Origin: Paramoeba atlantica
Taxonomy: Eukaryota; Discosea
Reading direction: 5' to 3'
DNA: 64,000 nt
NCBI GenBank assembly: GCA_977017575.1
Contig: CDRNVI010000004.1
Location: 656,106-720,105, forward strand
The position numbers and the translations under genes were made by a program. Of this stretch, positions 1-8,987 are shown piece after piece. Positions within the stretch are counted from its first letter, which is position 1. The number at the start of each line of letters is the position of its first letter. The notes under the pieces were generated by a model. The model saw only the letters and a list, made by a program, of their open reading frames with translations. It did no database searches and was not told the DNA's origin.

Positions 1-291
1 AACAACCTCATTGGAACCCCGGATTTTACTCGTCTCCCTCAAACAATGAATGTTCTAGGACTTTCGGAGAACTTGTTTCACGGAGTATTGGACTTCAGTA
101 AGATATCTGACTCACTAAGCGCTATTTGGCTGCAGGATAACGTGGAGCTAGGGGGAATTTTGGGGGAACATGTGATGCCAAAGCGAACAACGTACGATAT
201 GAGAGGAACAAATATTGAGGTTTGGAATGGTAAACGTAAGAGAGATACGACTCGATGGGCAGACGGACGAATAACTTACCAATATTACTGA
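1..291 (+). CDS. LRR protein, C-terminal part (5' end outside window)
   Basis: The reading frame is open from base 1 to a TGA at 289-291, so the window cuts into a gene whose start lies upstream. The visible residues form two LRRs of the local type: N-N-L-I-G-T-P-D-F, then L-P-Q-T-M, L-G-L-S-E-N-L-F-H-G and a last degenerate repeat. They end in a tail with the G-T-N-I pattern also seen at the C-termini of the paralogues at 24479 and 28374. The function is unknown; LRR solenoids usually bind proteins. No membrane segment or anchor follows the repeats. The tail is basic (KRKRDTTR). Confidence 0.8.
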   Translation, partial: NNLIGTPDFTRLPQTMNVLGLSENLFHGVLDFSKISDSLSAIWLQDNVELGGILGEHVMPKRTTYDMRGTNIEVWNGKRKRDTTRWADGRITYQYY

Positions 292-744
292 TGAAGCCAG
301 CTTACCAATATTATACTGATGTGTGTCCGGGTGTGGCTGAGTAGGGAAGGGATGAATTTTTCATTCTCATTTTCCTCATTCATTATTTCTCAATGCCTAG
401 ATAATGGCAAAGTCAATTCAATCAAAAAAAAGTCTCTTGCTGTACCCCTCTACCTAAGAGTCCGATTTTGGGCATTTGGACTCTAAAGTGGGGGCCAGCA
501 TTCTTTCATAAAATTTCAATATTGCCGGTTTCTTTTTTTCTCCATTTCTTTCTCTAATTTTTTTCTCTAATGAAGGTCGGCGTATGTGCTATCGATAAGA
601 TAGCAGTGCCGGTAGAAATGGAAAACGAAAACTGGATGAGTTGCGCCGCGAAACGGCAAGGTTTTTTTACAGTGAGGAACAATTTTCAGACCCACGAAAA
701 ACAATTCAGGCGCCCCCTCTTACTTCGTTTCTGCTTAAAAGGGG
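292..744. other. AT-rich spacer, no gene seen
   Basis: Short open frames here have no repeat, domain or composition supporting them. The stretch has T-rich runs near 500-560 and no feature I can name. Confidence 0.5.
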
Positions 745-1274
745 CGAAGGGGGTTGCAGCTGAATCTGGGAGGGGTCTAAAATTTGTAAAACCTGGCCAA
801 TTTTAGAAAATCATAGCGCATTGGACAGCTCTCGCAAATCCCTCTGGTGGAAAATACGTCGTTTCCCGCCGTTTCGAGCCTTACCGTTTTCATAACGAAA
901 ATGCAAAAAGAAAACTAGCAATGTTACATAATTTTTGTATTTTTGGCATGTTGTTTTACGTTCTTTCAGTATCCGTGAATGAAAGGTGAGTCCATTCACC
1001 AGGAGGTGTCTTAAAAGGCTCATTGCCATTCAGTGGGCAACCGATGGTAGAATGCGTTGTCTGGAGAGGTACGCCAAAACAGGGTCTTATTCTGAGGTAA
1101 GCTGTGCAAAAGACCTTGCAATTGACGTTTTCGACCTTATCCACGCTATGCAAGATGTGGAAAACGATGGAAAACGCACTTTCCACCCGAGGGATTCGCG
1201 AGAGCTCTCGAATGCGCTATTATTTTCTAAAGTTTACAAATCTTAGACCCCCCAGATTTAGCTGCACCCCCCTG
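745..1274. mobile_element. MITE of the Tc1-like long-TIR family
   Basis: Long terminal inverted repeats of about 100 bp bound this 530 bp element. The left arm runs inward through the complement of gagctctcg...gcgcta near 815-830. The right arm (about 1185-1274) carries the same words forward and ends in CCCCCCTG followed by TA. The same arms flank the Tc1-like transposase at 43338-44855, so this is a non-autonomous derivative. The interior has no transposase. Small open frames that translate the arm (residues like RELSNAL) are not genes. Confidence 0.75.
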
Positions 1275-1435
1275 TATTAAGGGGGGGTCACAGTAACTAA
1301 CACATTATTTACCACATTACCAGATACATGGTATGCGACAATATATCGTAGTCCTACAGCGTTATCTTTGACATTCAAAGTATACCACGAGTAGAATCAA
1401 GCTCCGTATCATCCTATACCCTTATAAAATTAACC

Positions 1436-2938
1436 ATGTTCCACTCCCGAAGTGTTGTACAACCAGGTGACATCCTCTTTCTCTCCTCTGGCTACAACTT
1501 CGTCCACTGCGTTGAGATCCCTGTTCCGACCTCACCGCCCTCCACCTCCCCGGACGCCGTACACATCCGGGGCTGTACCCTCCCCTACTCCCGGCTCATC
1601 GGGCAACGCTACGGCACCACTCTGGAGGTTTTCCCCTCCGTATCCACAACCTCCCAACGTCACCCCTCTCGACGTCGCAAAGTTGTGGTTTCCTCTGTGA
1701 AATCAAAAGACTCAAAGACAACAATGAAACAACAACAACAGCAATCCGCTCCCCCTTCTTCTCAGAACGCGGAGGAGATGGAGGGTGGGACCACAAAAAA
1801 TAAAGAGATCGAGGGTGGGACCATAAAACATAAGCAGATGGAGGGTGAGACCATAAAACATAAGCAGATGGAGGGTGAGACAAAAATAAAGGAGACGGAG
1901 GGTGAGACACTAAAAAATAAAGAGGCAGAGGGTACTACCCCACAACCCAACCCCACAGAGCGTGAGGCTCCGCCTCCGTCTCCCCCCGCCTCCCCCCCTC
2001 CCACGGAGCACGGGGAACACGGGCACGGGACCCCCCCTCCCCCCCCTCCCCCCCCTCCCCTCACCCTCTCCCTCCTGCGCCCCACCCCCCCCCTCTGGCG
2101 CCTCACCCTCCCCCCCCGCACCCAGTTCATCCACGACCGGGACGCCGGCCTCATCCTCTCCGGGCTGCGCCTCCCCCCCGGGGCGGCCGTGCTGGAGGCC
2201 GGCACCGGCAGCGCGGCCCTCACCCACGACCTCGCGCGCGCGGTCTCCCCCCACGGGGTCGTGCACACCGTGGAGTTCCACCGGGGGCGGCATGAGGCCG
2301 CAAAGGGGGAGGTGGAGCGGCACGGGCTCGGGGGGGTGGTGCGGTGCTACTGGGGGGATGTGATGGCGGGGGGAGGGGGGGGAGGGGAGGGGGGAAAAGA
2401 GGGGGTAGCCCCTGAATGGGGAGAAAAGGCATTGGATGGGATTTTTTTAGATCTCCCCAAGCCTTGGGTTTTTGTGGAGAATCACTCACGAATAGGTGAG
2501 TGGGGGTTGAAACCGGGGGGAATGTTTTGTGCCTTCTCCCCGTGTGTGGAACAGGTGCAAAAGGTGGTGGGGGCACTGAGGAGCCACCCCTTGTTTACGG
2601 AGATTCGGGTGTGTGAGTGTCAGCCGCGGTTTTATGACCCCATGGTGCGGAATGTAAAATCGAGGAGTTGTCTTTCGGAGGAGAGAGTGGGCGAAAGTGG
2701 AAAAGACATCTCCATGGACGAAAGAACGACGGGTAGAAGGGGTTCAAAACGTGGTAAGGATTCCGATGAAGAAGAGTGTGACTCGTTTGTAACGGACGAA
2801 AAAAAGGGCTTCTTTTCGGAGAAAGGGTCACATTCTGAATCAAGGTCCACTGGAGTGTTAGTTCCACGGAACGGCACGATTGCGCACACGGCTTTCTTGA
2901 TTTTCGCCAGGCGGACTATCGAATATCAGAGTGCATAA
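1436..2938 (+). CDS. TRM61: tRNA (adenine-58-N1)-methyltransferase catalytic subunit Trm61
   Basis: Trm61, with partner Trm6, uses S-adenosylmethionine to methylate N1 of adenosine 58 in the tRNA T loop, in the nucleus in other eukaryotes. The first 75 residues match the family N-domain (V-Q-P-G-D-I-L and R-G-C-T-L-P-Y-S). The methyltransferase fold follows at about 225-410: motif I V-L-E-A-G-T-G-S near 251, the family signature D-G-I-F-L-D-L-P near 334, and F-S-P-C-V-E-Q-V-Q. The final strand T-A-F-L-I-F-A-R-R is at the C-terminus. At 500 residues it is longer than I expect for the family. The excess is low-complexity sequence between the domains (about 85-225, with a 10-residue repeat and a proline run) and an acidic/basic insert before the last strand. 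The start is the first ATG giving the N-domain. Spacing to the next host gene is about 4 kb. Confidence 0.9.
   Translation: MFHSRSVVQPGDILFLSSGYNFVHCVEIPVPTSPPSTSPDAVHIRGCTLPYSRLIGQRYGTTLEVFPSVSTTSQRHPSRRRKVVVSSVKSKDSKTTMKQQQQQSAPPSSQNAEEMEGGTTKNKEIEGGTIKHKQMEGETIKHKQMEGETKIKETEGETLKNKEAEGTTPQPNPTEREAPPPSPPASPPPTEHGEHGHGTPPPPPPPPPLTLSLLRPTPPLWRLTLPPRTQFIHDRDAGLILSGLRLPPGAAVLEAGTGSAALTHDLARAVSPHGVVHTVEFHRGRHEAAKGEVERHGLGGVVRCYWGDVMAGGGGGGEGGKEGVAPEWGEKALDGIFLDLPKPWVFVENHSRIGEWGLKPGGMFCAFSPCVEQVQKVVGALRSHPLFTEIRVCECQPRFYDPMVRNVKSRSCLSEERVGESGKDISMDERTTGRRGSKRGKDSDEEECDSFVTDEKKGFFSEKGSHSESRSTGVLVPRNGTIAHTAFLIFARRTIEYQSA
1781..1936 (+). repeat. 30-bp coding minisatellite in TRM61
   Basis: Units start at 1781, 1811, 1841, 1871, 1898 and 1928. 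Each encodes an E-G-(G/E)-T-x-K-x-K-x type decapeptide; one unit is 9 codons. All spacings are multiples of three, so the frame is kept. It lies in the linker between the N-domain and the methyltransferase domain. Confidence 0.9.
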
Positions 2939-3077
2939 TTGAGAAACGTGCTGTATGTTGGATTATTGGCGCTCTGCATTGTGTTAGCTCTTGCGCTCTC
3001 GTTTTTGTTATGGTTATTTTCGACGTTTCACTTGTTTTCCCCTCGACGTTTTACTATCATTTAATAGAATGAACATC
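2939..3077. other. 3' flank of TRM61
   Basis: AT-rich sequence after the TAA stop, with no feature I can support. Confidence 0.4.
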
Positions 3078-3159
3078 GCATGACTACGGACTATTAGCAT
3101 GACTACATAGCATGACTACGGACTATTAGCATGACTACATAGCATGACTACGGACTATT
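3078..3159. repeat. 32-bp tandem repeat, about 2.6 copies
   Basis: The unit begins gcatgactacggactattag and repeats at 3078, 3110 and 3142 (partial). Each unit itself contains the word gcatgactac twice, so it grew from a shorter motif. Confidence 0.9.
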
Positions 3160-3246
3160 GCAGCGAATGTTGAAATACAAAATTCTTTGAACAAATGCCT
3201 AATCAAATTAATAATGTCAAATGCTCAAGATTTTAGAATACGCTTA

Positions 3247-4172
3247 TAAACCCCTCCGCACCAATAAGGCACCCACCCTTAACTTTCAGCCAAATGTCCG
3301 TTTGGGCTGATTTTTGTTGCATTTTGCAGATCTCAACATAAAGAGTTTGCGCGTGAAGAAATGAAACAAAAAGAAACGAATACGTATATTTTAGAGAATG
3401 ATTACCATTTTGTCACCTTTTCTCCGTTACTCGCCACACAAGCTTTGAGGCGAGCATCTAAGCTCAAGACCCAATTATAAATATAATCTTGAGACAATTT
3501 ACGCCAAGCTTTACGTACGCTTTTTATGAGATCTTCTTTATTTGCCGGATTGTATTCATCTACAAGACTTTGTACCATGCTCCACACGTTTTCTATTGGT
3601 GAGAGATCGGGGGAGTTGGGTGGCCAATTTTTCAAAAATTTCATTTTGTTGTCATCAAGGTACGTTTTTGTTTCCTTCGCAGTGTGAGGTGTTGCCCCAT
3701 CTTGCTGAAAAATACAGTTTGGGGTGAATGGTACTTTTTTTAATGTTTTAATGTACGAAACACATGTAATTGAGTTGGATGGAAGAATAACAAAGTGTCT
3801 TTGGATTCTTTTTTTACTTCAGGGCTCAGAGTGTAAAGAATTTCAGGCGAATTGTTTTTCCAATATGTTTCACATTGACATTAAACCCGCGGGCTAGTTA
3901 CCTTATCGCAACCCCGTGGCCAAGCCTCATGCGCCATAACACTTTTCCACTTTCTGTAAGACCACCCCTGGGGAGTCGATACGTATTTTTTGGCATGAAA
4001 AGTGAATTTTTTTAAAACATACATTCAACTTTTTTATATTTTTCGAAATGACCTAAAGACAACGGGAACGTACAGATCTCAAAATTTTGCACGATAAAGT
4101 GGTGCGATAACCCCTCTAGCCCCCCTCGTGCGAAAAATAATGGTGGGTGCCTTTTTGATGCGGAGGGGTTTA
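3247..4172. mobile_element. Tc1/mariner element relic with TIRs
   Basis: The ends are inverted: TAAACCCCTCCGC...AAGGCACCCACC at the left (from 3247) and GGTGGGTGCC...GCGGAGGGGTTTA at the right (to 4172). A decayed transposase lies inside on the minus strand. A separate end of a related element is at 7928-8025. Confidence 0.75.
3402..3735 (-). pseudogene. Tc1/mariner transposase, C-terminal relic
   Basis: On the minus strand the frame reads F-Q-Q-D-G-A-T-P-H-T, then N-W-P-P-N-S-P-D-L-S-P-I-E-N-V-W. These are the second Asp and third acidic residue of a Tc1/mariner catalytic triad, with 35 residues between D and E. About 110 residues are open. Farther upstream (3735-3900) transposase-like residues continue only with frameshifts. 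It lies inside the inverted repeats 3247-4172. Confidence 0.8.
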
Positions 4173-4215
4173 ATAATACTTTTTCCAATGTAAAGTATAT
4201 AAGTAATGATATCTG

Positions 4216-4611
4216 CATCTCGGTGACTACTGCCGCCACTATACGGTCAACCACAGCAAAGAGTTTATCACGCTCGCAGGCCATCATACAAATCATGCCG
4301 AGGCTGCTCACAAAACCTTTAAACAATGGGTGAAGCAGCAACATTACAATTATGTGGCATCATCTATGGATATCCAACGAAACGTTGCTCTGCAATGTGT
4401 AAAGTTTGGTTATGGTAAAACTGAACGAAAGCAAGCGTGGCAGATTAGATTTGCGAACTTGTTGCAGTGTATACTGCAGTACTTCACTTCTACTGCAATT
4501 CACTTTACTTCTACTGCAATTTTCTCGATGACGCCAGCGAGAGTTATTGCTCTTGTTCGGGAGATGATCAAGAACTTTCGTCCTGTGAGGAATAAGATTT
4601 TTTATACATAA
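4216..4611 (+). pseudogene. Merlin (IS1595/ISXO2-type) transposase, 3' fragment
   Basis: The frame is open from 4216. It reads G-D-Y-C-R-H-Y-T-V-N-H-S-K-E-F, then H-T-N-H-A-E-A-A-H-K and W-V-K-Q. This matches the V-N-H-S and H-T-N blocks of IS1595/ISXO2-type transposases, the relatives of eukaryotic Merlin elements. The following segment (R-N-V-A-L-Q-C-V-K-F-G-Y-G-K-T) is also present in the Merlin relic at 61776-62506. The N-terminal half is missing, so it is not functional. It abuts the right end of the mariner relic. Confidence 0.7.
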
Positions 4612-4695
4612 TATGTGCTATGTGAGACTTGAGAATGAAATTTGGCCCGTCCCATAATAAGAAGCATAGTCTGCACATTCCAGAAAATTACATCT

Positions 4696-5215
4696 TCAGA
4701 AGGAAATTTCTCCTTGTAAACAAGAAAAAAGTCTATCGCAAAGAATGTCAAGCTTGGTGGAGGGAATCATCGCACCTTTTCGTCGCAGACGTGCCCATTT
4801 ATCTACTTTCGGAGACTGCTCTGATAGTTGGGGGGCAAGAGAAGGCTGTGTTGGTTTGGAGATTCGAGAGCTAGAAATTGATTCCAGAGCTGCACGCGCA
4901 ACGAAAGGTGGTATTCTAAAAGGTTTTGAGCTTGAAAGAATTTTTTCGTCATGATCTTGCTTCTGTTTAATTTTCTCTTCTGAAGATGGGACATTACAAT
5001 CATTCCAACTCCACTGGTGACTAGTCAGTGGATTGAAAATTAACTGAGTTGAAATTTTTAAAATTCTTTCGCGGTACCGCTCCCATGTTTTTTCATGAGC
5101 GTAGTAAATAAGATTCATGAATACCGCTCTGGGCACTTTGCTAATGGACGGATATTCAGCCTTCCACTTCTTCAGTGCGCGATGGTAAATTCTCTTAAAA
5201 TCTCTGGAAGAAAAG
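4696..5215 (-). pseudogene. Unrecognised ORF fragment
   Basis: About 170 residues are open on the minus strand with no clear ATG start. The N-terminal part is helix-like and rich in Trp, Tyr and Lys (I-Y-H-R-A-L-K-K-W-K, W-E-R-Y-R-E-R-I-L). The C-terminal half is Ser/Lys-rich. I do not recognise it. Its minus orientation and position among transposon relics suggest part of a mobile element rather than a host gene. Confidence 0.3.
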
Positions 5216-5348
5216 CCTATTCATTTCAAAGAAAAACTATTTACAAGAGGTGAATTAGACCACGATGGAGGCAAGAATTATTCAACCCTTCATAACAAAA
5301 AGGTGCGATAGATGTAAATTTAATAAACAAGATTCCTCTTCAGAATCC

Positions 5349-5578
5349 CTACCACACCGTGTCCCCCACCTCCATTGCCGCGGCAGCTCTCAACATCTGA
5401 GCGTTTCCGCGCTGGATGGGGACGCCGATGGACATGATGGCGTGCTCCATGAAGCCCGATGGGTTGGTTGCTTGTCTCCCCAATTTACGTAAAAGGGAGA
5501 GTGTCATGTTACCCGGGATTCCGAAGGCCTTAAAGGCTAGCGGGAAGAGGGTCATCCCTTTTTCACTCGCTGTTTTTT
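5349..5578 (-). pseudogene. Non-LTR retrotransposon ORF, C-terminal relic
   Basis: The minus-strand residues F-P-L-A-F-K-A-F-G-I-P-G-N, then H-A-I-M-S-I-G-V-P-I-Q-R-G-N-A, align with the extreme C-terminus of the retrotransposon ORFs at 29368 and 33269 (F-Y-P-L-A-F-T-V-F-G-V-A-G-K and A-L-Q-A-I-N-V-A-V-Q-K-G-N-A). It is more diverged than those two are from each other, so it is an older copy. Only the end of the ORF is present. Confidence 0.65.
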
Positions 5579-5791
5579 AAAATTGTTGATGAAATATTTA
5601 TATTTTTCCTTGTATATCATGCACTTGACTATAGGGAGTACCAGCACCGGGAACGCGATGCATGTCGCAGTTTATAGGTCTGTGGTACGATGTGCTGTGT
5701 AATCATCCACCAAAATCGCAGTCGGCGGTTTATGACCACTGATGTTGTTAATATTTTTTTTTAAGAGATGAGTGAAAAGATGTACCCTGAA

Positions 5792-6399
5792 TTAGTTACT
5801 TCGACGTATACCGCGTGGTTCATGGTGCCCGCTATACCGGTAACTTCCTGTACAATGTAGGACACGCGATTTTGCTGCTTCCTGTGCTGATGAAGTGAAA
5901 ATGATGGTAGGTGGAAGCCGGTAGACCCTTCTTTCTTTTATGTCGTACAGGCGAGCAAGAAAAACGGTAAGAGTTTCCTTGGCATTATTTCCACTCACTC
6001 TTACATTGTGCACACCTTTTGGAGCAAGGGTTCGTTCGCGGACCTCCCCACCGACGCTCAAACCTGTTTCATCTCCGAAAAACGCGTATGAATAGTTTCT
6101 GACACTATGCTGAGTATACAAGTGATTTGCCTATTGCTGTATTCTGTCGGCGATTTTGCTCTGAGATATGTGATGCTTTTCCTGTGATTCAAAAAAAATC
6201 TTAAACTTTTTGTAGATACGCTCTTTTCCCCTATCGGAAGACCTTCTGAGAAAGCGCCATATTTTTGCATGGCATCATGAACCATTTCCTTAGTAATCAT
6301 ACAATGTCTCTGTAATATAGAGCACAATTTCCCGTGCACTTCCCTGTCGTGATTAAATTTCCGCAGCCGCTTACTTTTGCTACCTGCCTTCGTTATCAT
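5792..6399 (-). pseudogene. pogo/DDE_1-like transposase relic
   Basis: Two overlapping minus-strand frames form one broken gene. The upstream frame (6399-6058) has an N-terminal region with helix-turn-helix character. The downstream frame (6121-5792) carries the catalytic start of a DDE domain, F-G-D-E-T-G-L, followed by A-P-K-G-V-H-N-V-R-V-S-G-N-N-A-K-E. That resembles the D-E-T-G and G-x-x-N-V-R blocks of pogo/CENP-B-type DDE_1 transposases. The change of frame near 6058-6121 and the missing C-terminal catalytic residues show it is dead. Confidence 0.65.
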
Positions 6400-6992
6400 G
6401 GCCTTTTTATTTTACCAGCGAAGACATGAGAATAGAGATGCGTCGCCAGTTTTTTTTCACTATTTTCGTTATTTTTCGGAGGTTTTACTGTACCTGTCGC
6501 GACGTATAGTACCTGTATCTAGTTACTGTACCGGGGGGGTACATTAACCCGGACGGGGGTTTATAAAAGTATTTTGACCCCCACTTAATTGTCATAGCCT
6601 AACCCCCCCTACTTATTTGTCCCTTTTTTTCGAAAAACAGGTGACAAATACAGGAAGTGGGGGGGCATGTAAGTGGGGGGGCACAGTATGTGTCACCACA
6701 AGAAAAGGTAAAAAAGGCGTAACTCTGCGAGAGCTCTCTAACGCACTATTCGTGCTCACCCCTGAATACAGACGTACATGTATTGTACCTGGTAGGTTTA
6801 TAAACCCGGAACATGATTTAGTTTTCTAGTTTCTACTTTCCTAATATTTACTACTCTCATTAATAATTACACATGTATAACTCTCTAAAAATATTAAAAA
6901 CGCTTGCGAAACCTCTCGTAAGCGTGTGGTCTGCGACCAACATTGAAGAACATTTTTGTCTTCCAATTATCTCCAAACCATCTTCTAACGAG
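6400..6992. other. Spacer with a palindrome and a TIR remnant
   Basis: No gene is seen. 6527-6543 is a palindrome (TGTACC-G-rich-GGTACA) that recurs in other forms elsewhere in the window. 6724-6752 (ctgcgagagctctctaacgc) is an isolated remnant of the Tc1-like TIR family. Confidence 0.55.
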
Positions 6993-7010
6993 GTTTTTGG
7001 AGTTTTTCAG
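6993..7010 (+). promoter_or_regulatory. Candidate 3' splice acceptor (T-rich tract ending in CAG)
   Basis: A T-rich run ending in CAG lies 14 bases before the ATG of the LRR gene at 7025. It could accept a spliced leader if transcripts are trans-spliced. Sequence pattern only. Confidence 0.25.
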
Positions 7011-7024
7011 TTTCACATTTCAAT

Positions 7025-7654
7025 ATGCTCTGTATGTGTAGCACATTCTTGCTGACAAAGGACGGCGCATCTCGTCCTCGAAAGGTGCATGGCTCTCTGT
7101 TACCACAGGAGTGTACTCTCGTGCGATTCATAAGTAATGTAACCACTTCAGAAAAATCGTGGAGTGAGTCGACACCCGCATGTGAGTGGGACCATGTTGA
7201 GTGTAACAGCGAAATGCAAGTGACTCATCTTCACTGGAATAGCGGATTTCTGGACTCCGACTATCCTTGTGTAGAAGGTACACCGCAGTGGGAACATATA
7301 CCCCGGACACTTGTTTCCTTCGTAGCATATTGGCAGAATTTGACGGGTACTATAAACTTTTCCTTACTTCCAGAGTCGTTAGCGAAGTTCGACGTCAGTA
7401 TGAATAAATTTTATGGATGCATAGATCTTACCGCTTTGCCCAGGGCGCTGGAAATCCTTTCCTTAGATGACAACGAATTTTATGGCGGAATTGAGTTCAC
7501 ACGCCTTCCGGCGTCTTTAAGAAAGCTTGATCTCAGAGACAACTTGTTGAATGGACCATTGGATTTCACAGGAGTTTCAGCTGATCTCAAGATACTTCTT
7601 AGTAGAAATCGTTTTGAAGTACCGGACTTTATTCCAAACGGCGTAGTCTTCTGA
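7025..7654 (+). CDS. LRR protein with N-terminal cap
   Basis: 209 residues, divergent member of the local family. After a short Cys-containing start, the cap reads R-K-V-H-G-S-L-L-P-Q-E-C-T-L, S-W-S-E-S-T-P-A-C-E-W and V-E-C (about residues 20-60). A linker and roughly five LRRs follow (L-P-x-S-L, N-K-F-Y-G, N-E-F-Y-G, N-L-L-N-G). The protein ends TGA-TAA. The function is unknown; a protein-binding solenoid is likely. The N-terminus is mildly hydrophobic but not a convincing signal peptide. The ATG at 7025 follows a T-rich tract with CAG. It has diverged from the other copies, with an extra 8-10 residues in the segment after the cap. Confidence 0.8.
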   Translation: MLCMCSTFLLTKDGASRPRKVHGSLLPQECTLVRFISNVTTSEKSWSESTPACEWDHVECNSEMQVTHLHWNSGFLDSDYPCVEGTPQWEHIPRTLVSFVAYWQNLTGTINFSLLPESLAKFDVSMNKFYGCIDLTALPRALEILSLDDNEFYGGIEFTRLPASLRKLDLRDNLLNGPLDFTGVSADLKILLSRNRFEVPDFIPNGVVF

Positions 7655-7927
7655 TAAATAAAGAAGCGCAGAAGTGTCCAATCTCAGATGTGCAAGTCAC
7701 ATGTTGGGAGTCGAAAATTCGTTCGGGTAGGGCCCAATGAAAATGTATCAAAAAAATCACCTCCATTTTATTTGTGTGAAGTGTATTTATAAGTATTTAT
7801 AAGTGTGAAGTGGATAAGATTGAAAGGCGAAAAAGTGAAAAAAATGTAATTGTACGTCATAAATAATTGGCGTTCTCTGTTGCCCGTTAATAAGCGCGCA
7901 AAGCTCCTACAAAGCTCCTACTGTATT
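7655..7927. other. AT-rich spacer
   Basis: No gene seen. A short direct repeat (aagtatttat) is at about 7789-7806. Confidence 0.4.
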
Positions 7928-8025
7928 GTGAGATCTGCAAAATTCCACAAAAATTAGCTCAAGCGGATTTTTGTACGAAACAAAAGTGGGGCGGTCACTT
8001 TTCATGACGCGGGGTTTATAATCAA
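7928..8025. mobile_element. Solo end of a mariner-type element
   Basis: The sequence tgagatctgcaaaattcc through gacgcggggtttata matches, in reverse orientation, the left end of the mariner relic at 3247-3345 over about 95 bp. No partner end or transposase is recognised next to it. Confidence 0.6.
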
Positions 8026-8964
8026 ATCAGACATATTGGTAGCGACCAACGCGCCGCGAAGCGGTGCGAAACTTTTTTGACGTGGTCGTAAGATCACGCA
8101 AGATCATGCCCGCAGTCCCTCAATCTATGTCAAAGAAAGTCGTGCTAACTCTAAAAAGATGGTGTGGAACAAAGTAAGAAAAACAGAATGTTTCTTATTT
8201 TTGGTAAAAATGGACGCATATTCGTTCTTTTTCTCTCTCTCGTTGAAGCGACGGTCAATTGAACGTCAAACAGCCCAGACTCAGTTAAACTGCCAGGCAG
8301 TTTGAAAAGAACAGTTAGATGGCATTTTCTTTGATTTTTCTTCTTCGTCAGACAACCCACTTGTTTTTCCATGTTTTTCAAGAGTTCTTACCTTTCGTTT
8401 AGTTTTGCAGAGTTTGTGACGTAGCCTCTTGATAACTGCATCCTTGACACTGATTTTTTTTCTCCAAGGACTTCAATTGAGGGGCTGCGGATATGATCTC
8501 GCATGATCTCACGTGATCTCGTTTTGAGGTCGTCCAACCACTCTCCAGATCCAAGTCCGCTCCCTTTCACTGTACCCTTTCTCTGTAGCCAAATAAAAAC
8601 AAGTCGTGTAGCTCTTTAAAGGTTAGTCCCATTTTGTAGAGTTTTCGGGGGTACCGTAGACCCCCCAGTAGGAGAATCGATTTTCGGTAAAAATGGCCAA
8701 ATCTCTCTTACTGGGGGAGTATGCTTTTTTGGCCAGTTTTCTCTTGTCTCCCAACTTTTTTGACAAATTTCCTAACTACTCACGATATTTACAATACGAT
8801 TATAATTCACCCAAAGTACGTTGCTCATCCAAAGTACGTAAAGTGTGTATTCATAGTACCAACATCATCAGCAGTTCTCCTTGACTTCAACATGACTCTG
8901 AGTTGAATTTTCAGCGCCACAAACGTCTTATCAGGAAAACAGAGTGTATTCGTTCGAGTCATAA
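8026..8964. other. Spacer, no recognisable gene
   Basis: Several short frames on both strands have no family signature. A GC-rich hairpin (gcgccgcgaagcggtgc) is near 8050. The stretch probably contains old transposon interior, but I cannot assign it. Confidence 0.4.
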
Positions 8965-8976
8965 AGAGGTATAATT
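8965..8976 (+). promoter_or_regulatory. AGAGGTATAATT motif upstream of the 8988 gene
   Basis: The same 12-mer occurs upstream of the next host gene (13500-13511). Here it ends 11 bases before the ATG, there 30 bases before. It could be a TATA-like or leader element, or coincidence in AT-rich DNA. Confidence 0.25.
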
Positions 8977-8987
8977 TCGGGGCGAAA

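Noticed and set aside
811-1246. Small ORFs with R-E-L-S-N-A-L, recurring at 6617, 24128, 43209 and elsewhere
   Set aside because: They translate the terminal inverted repeats of the Tc1-like family and are not genes.
1762-2576. Long antisense and frame-shifted ORFs across TRM61
   Set aside because: They come from GC-rich, proline-coding and minisatellite sequence in the real gene; no conserved motif is present in them.
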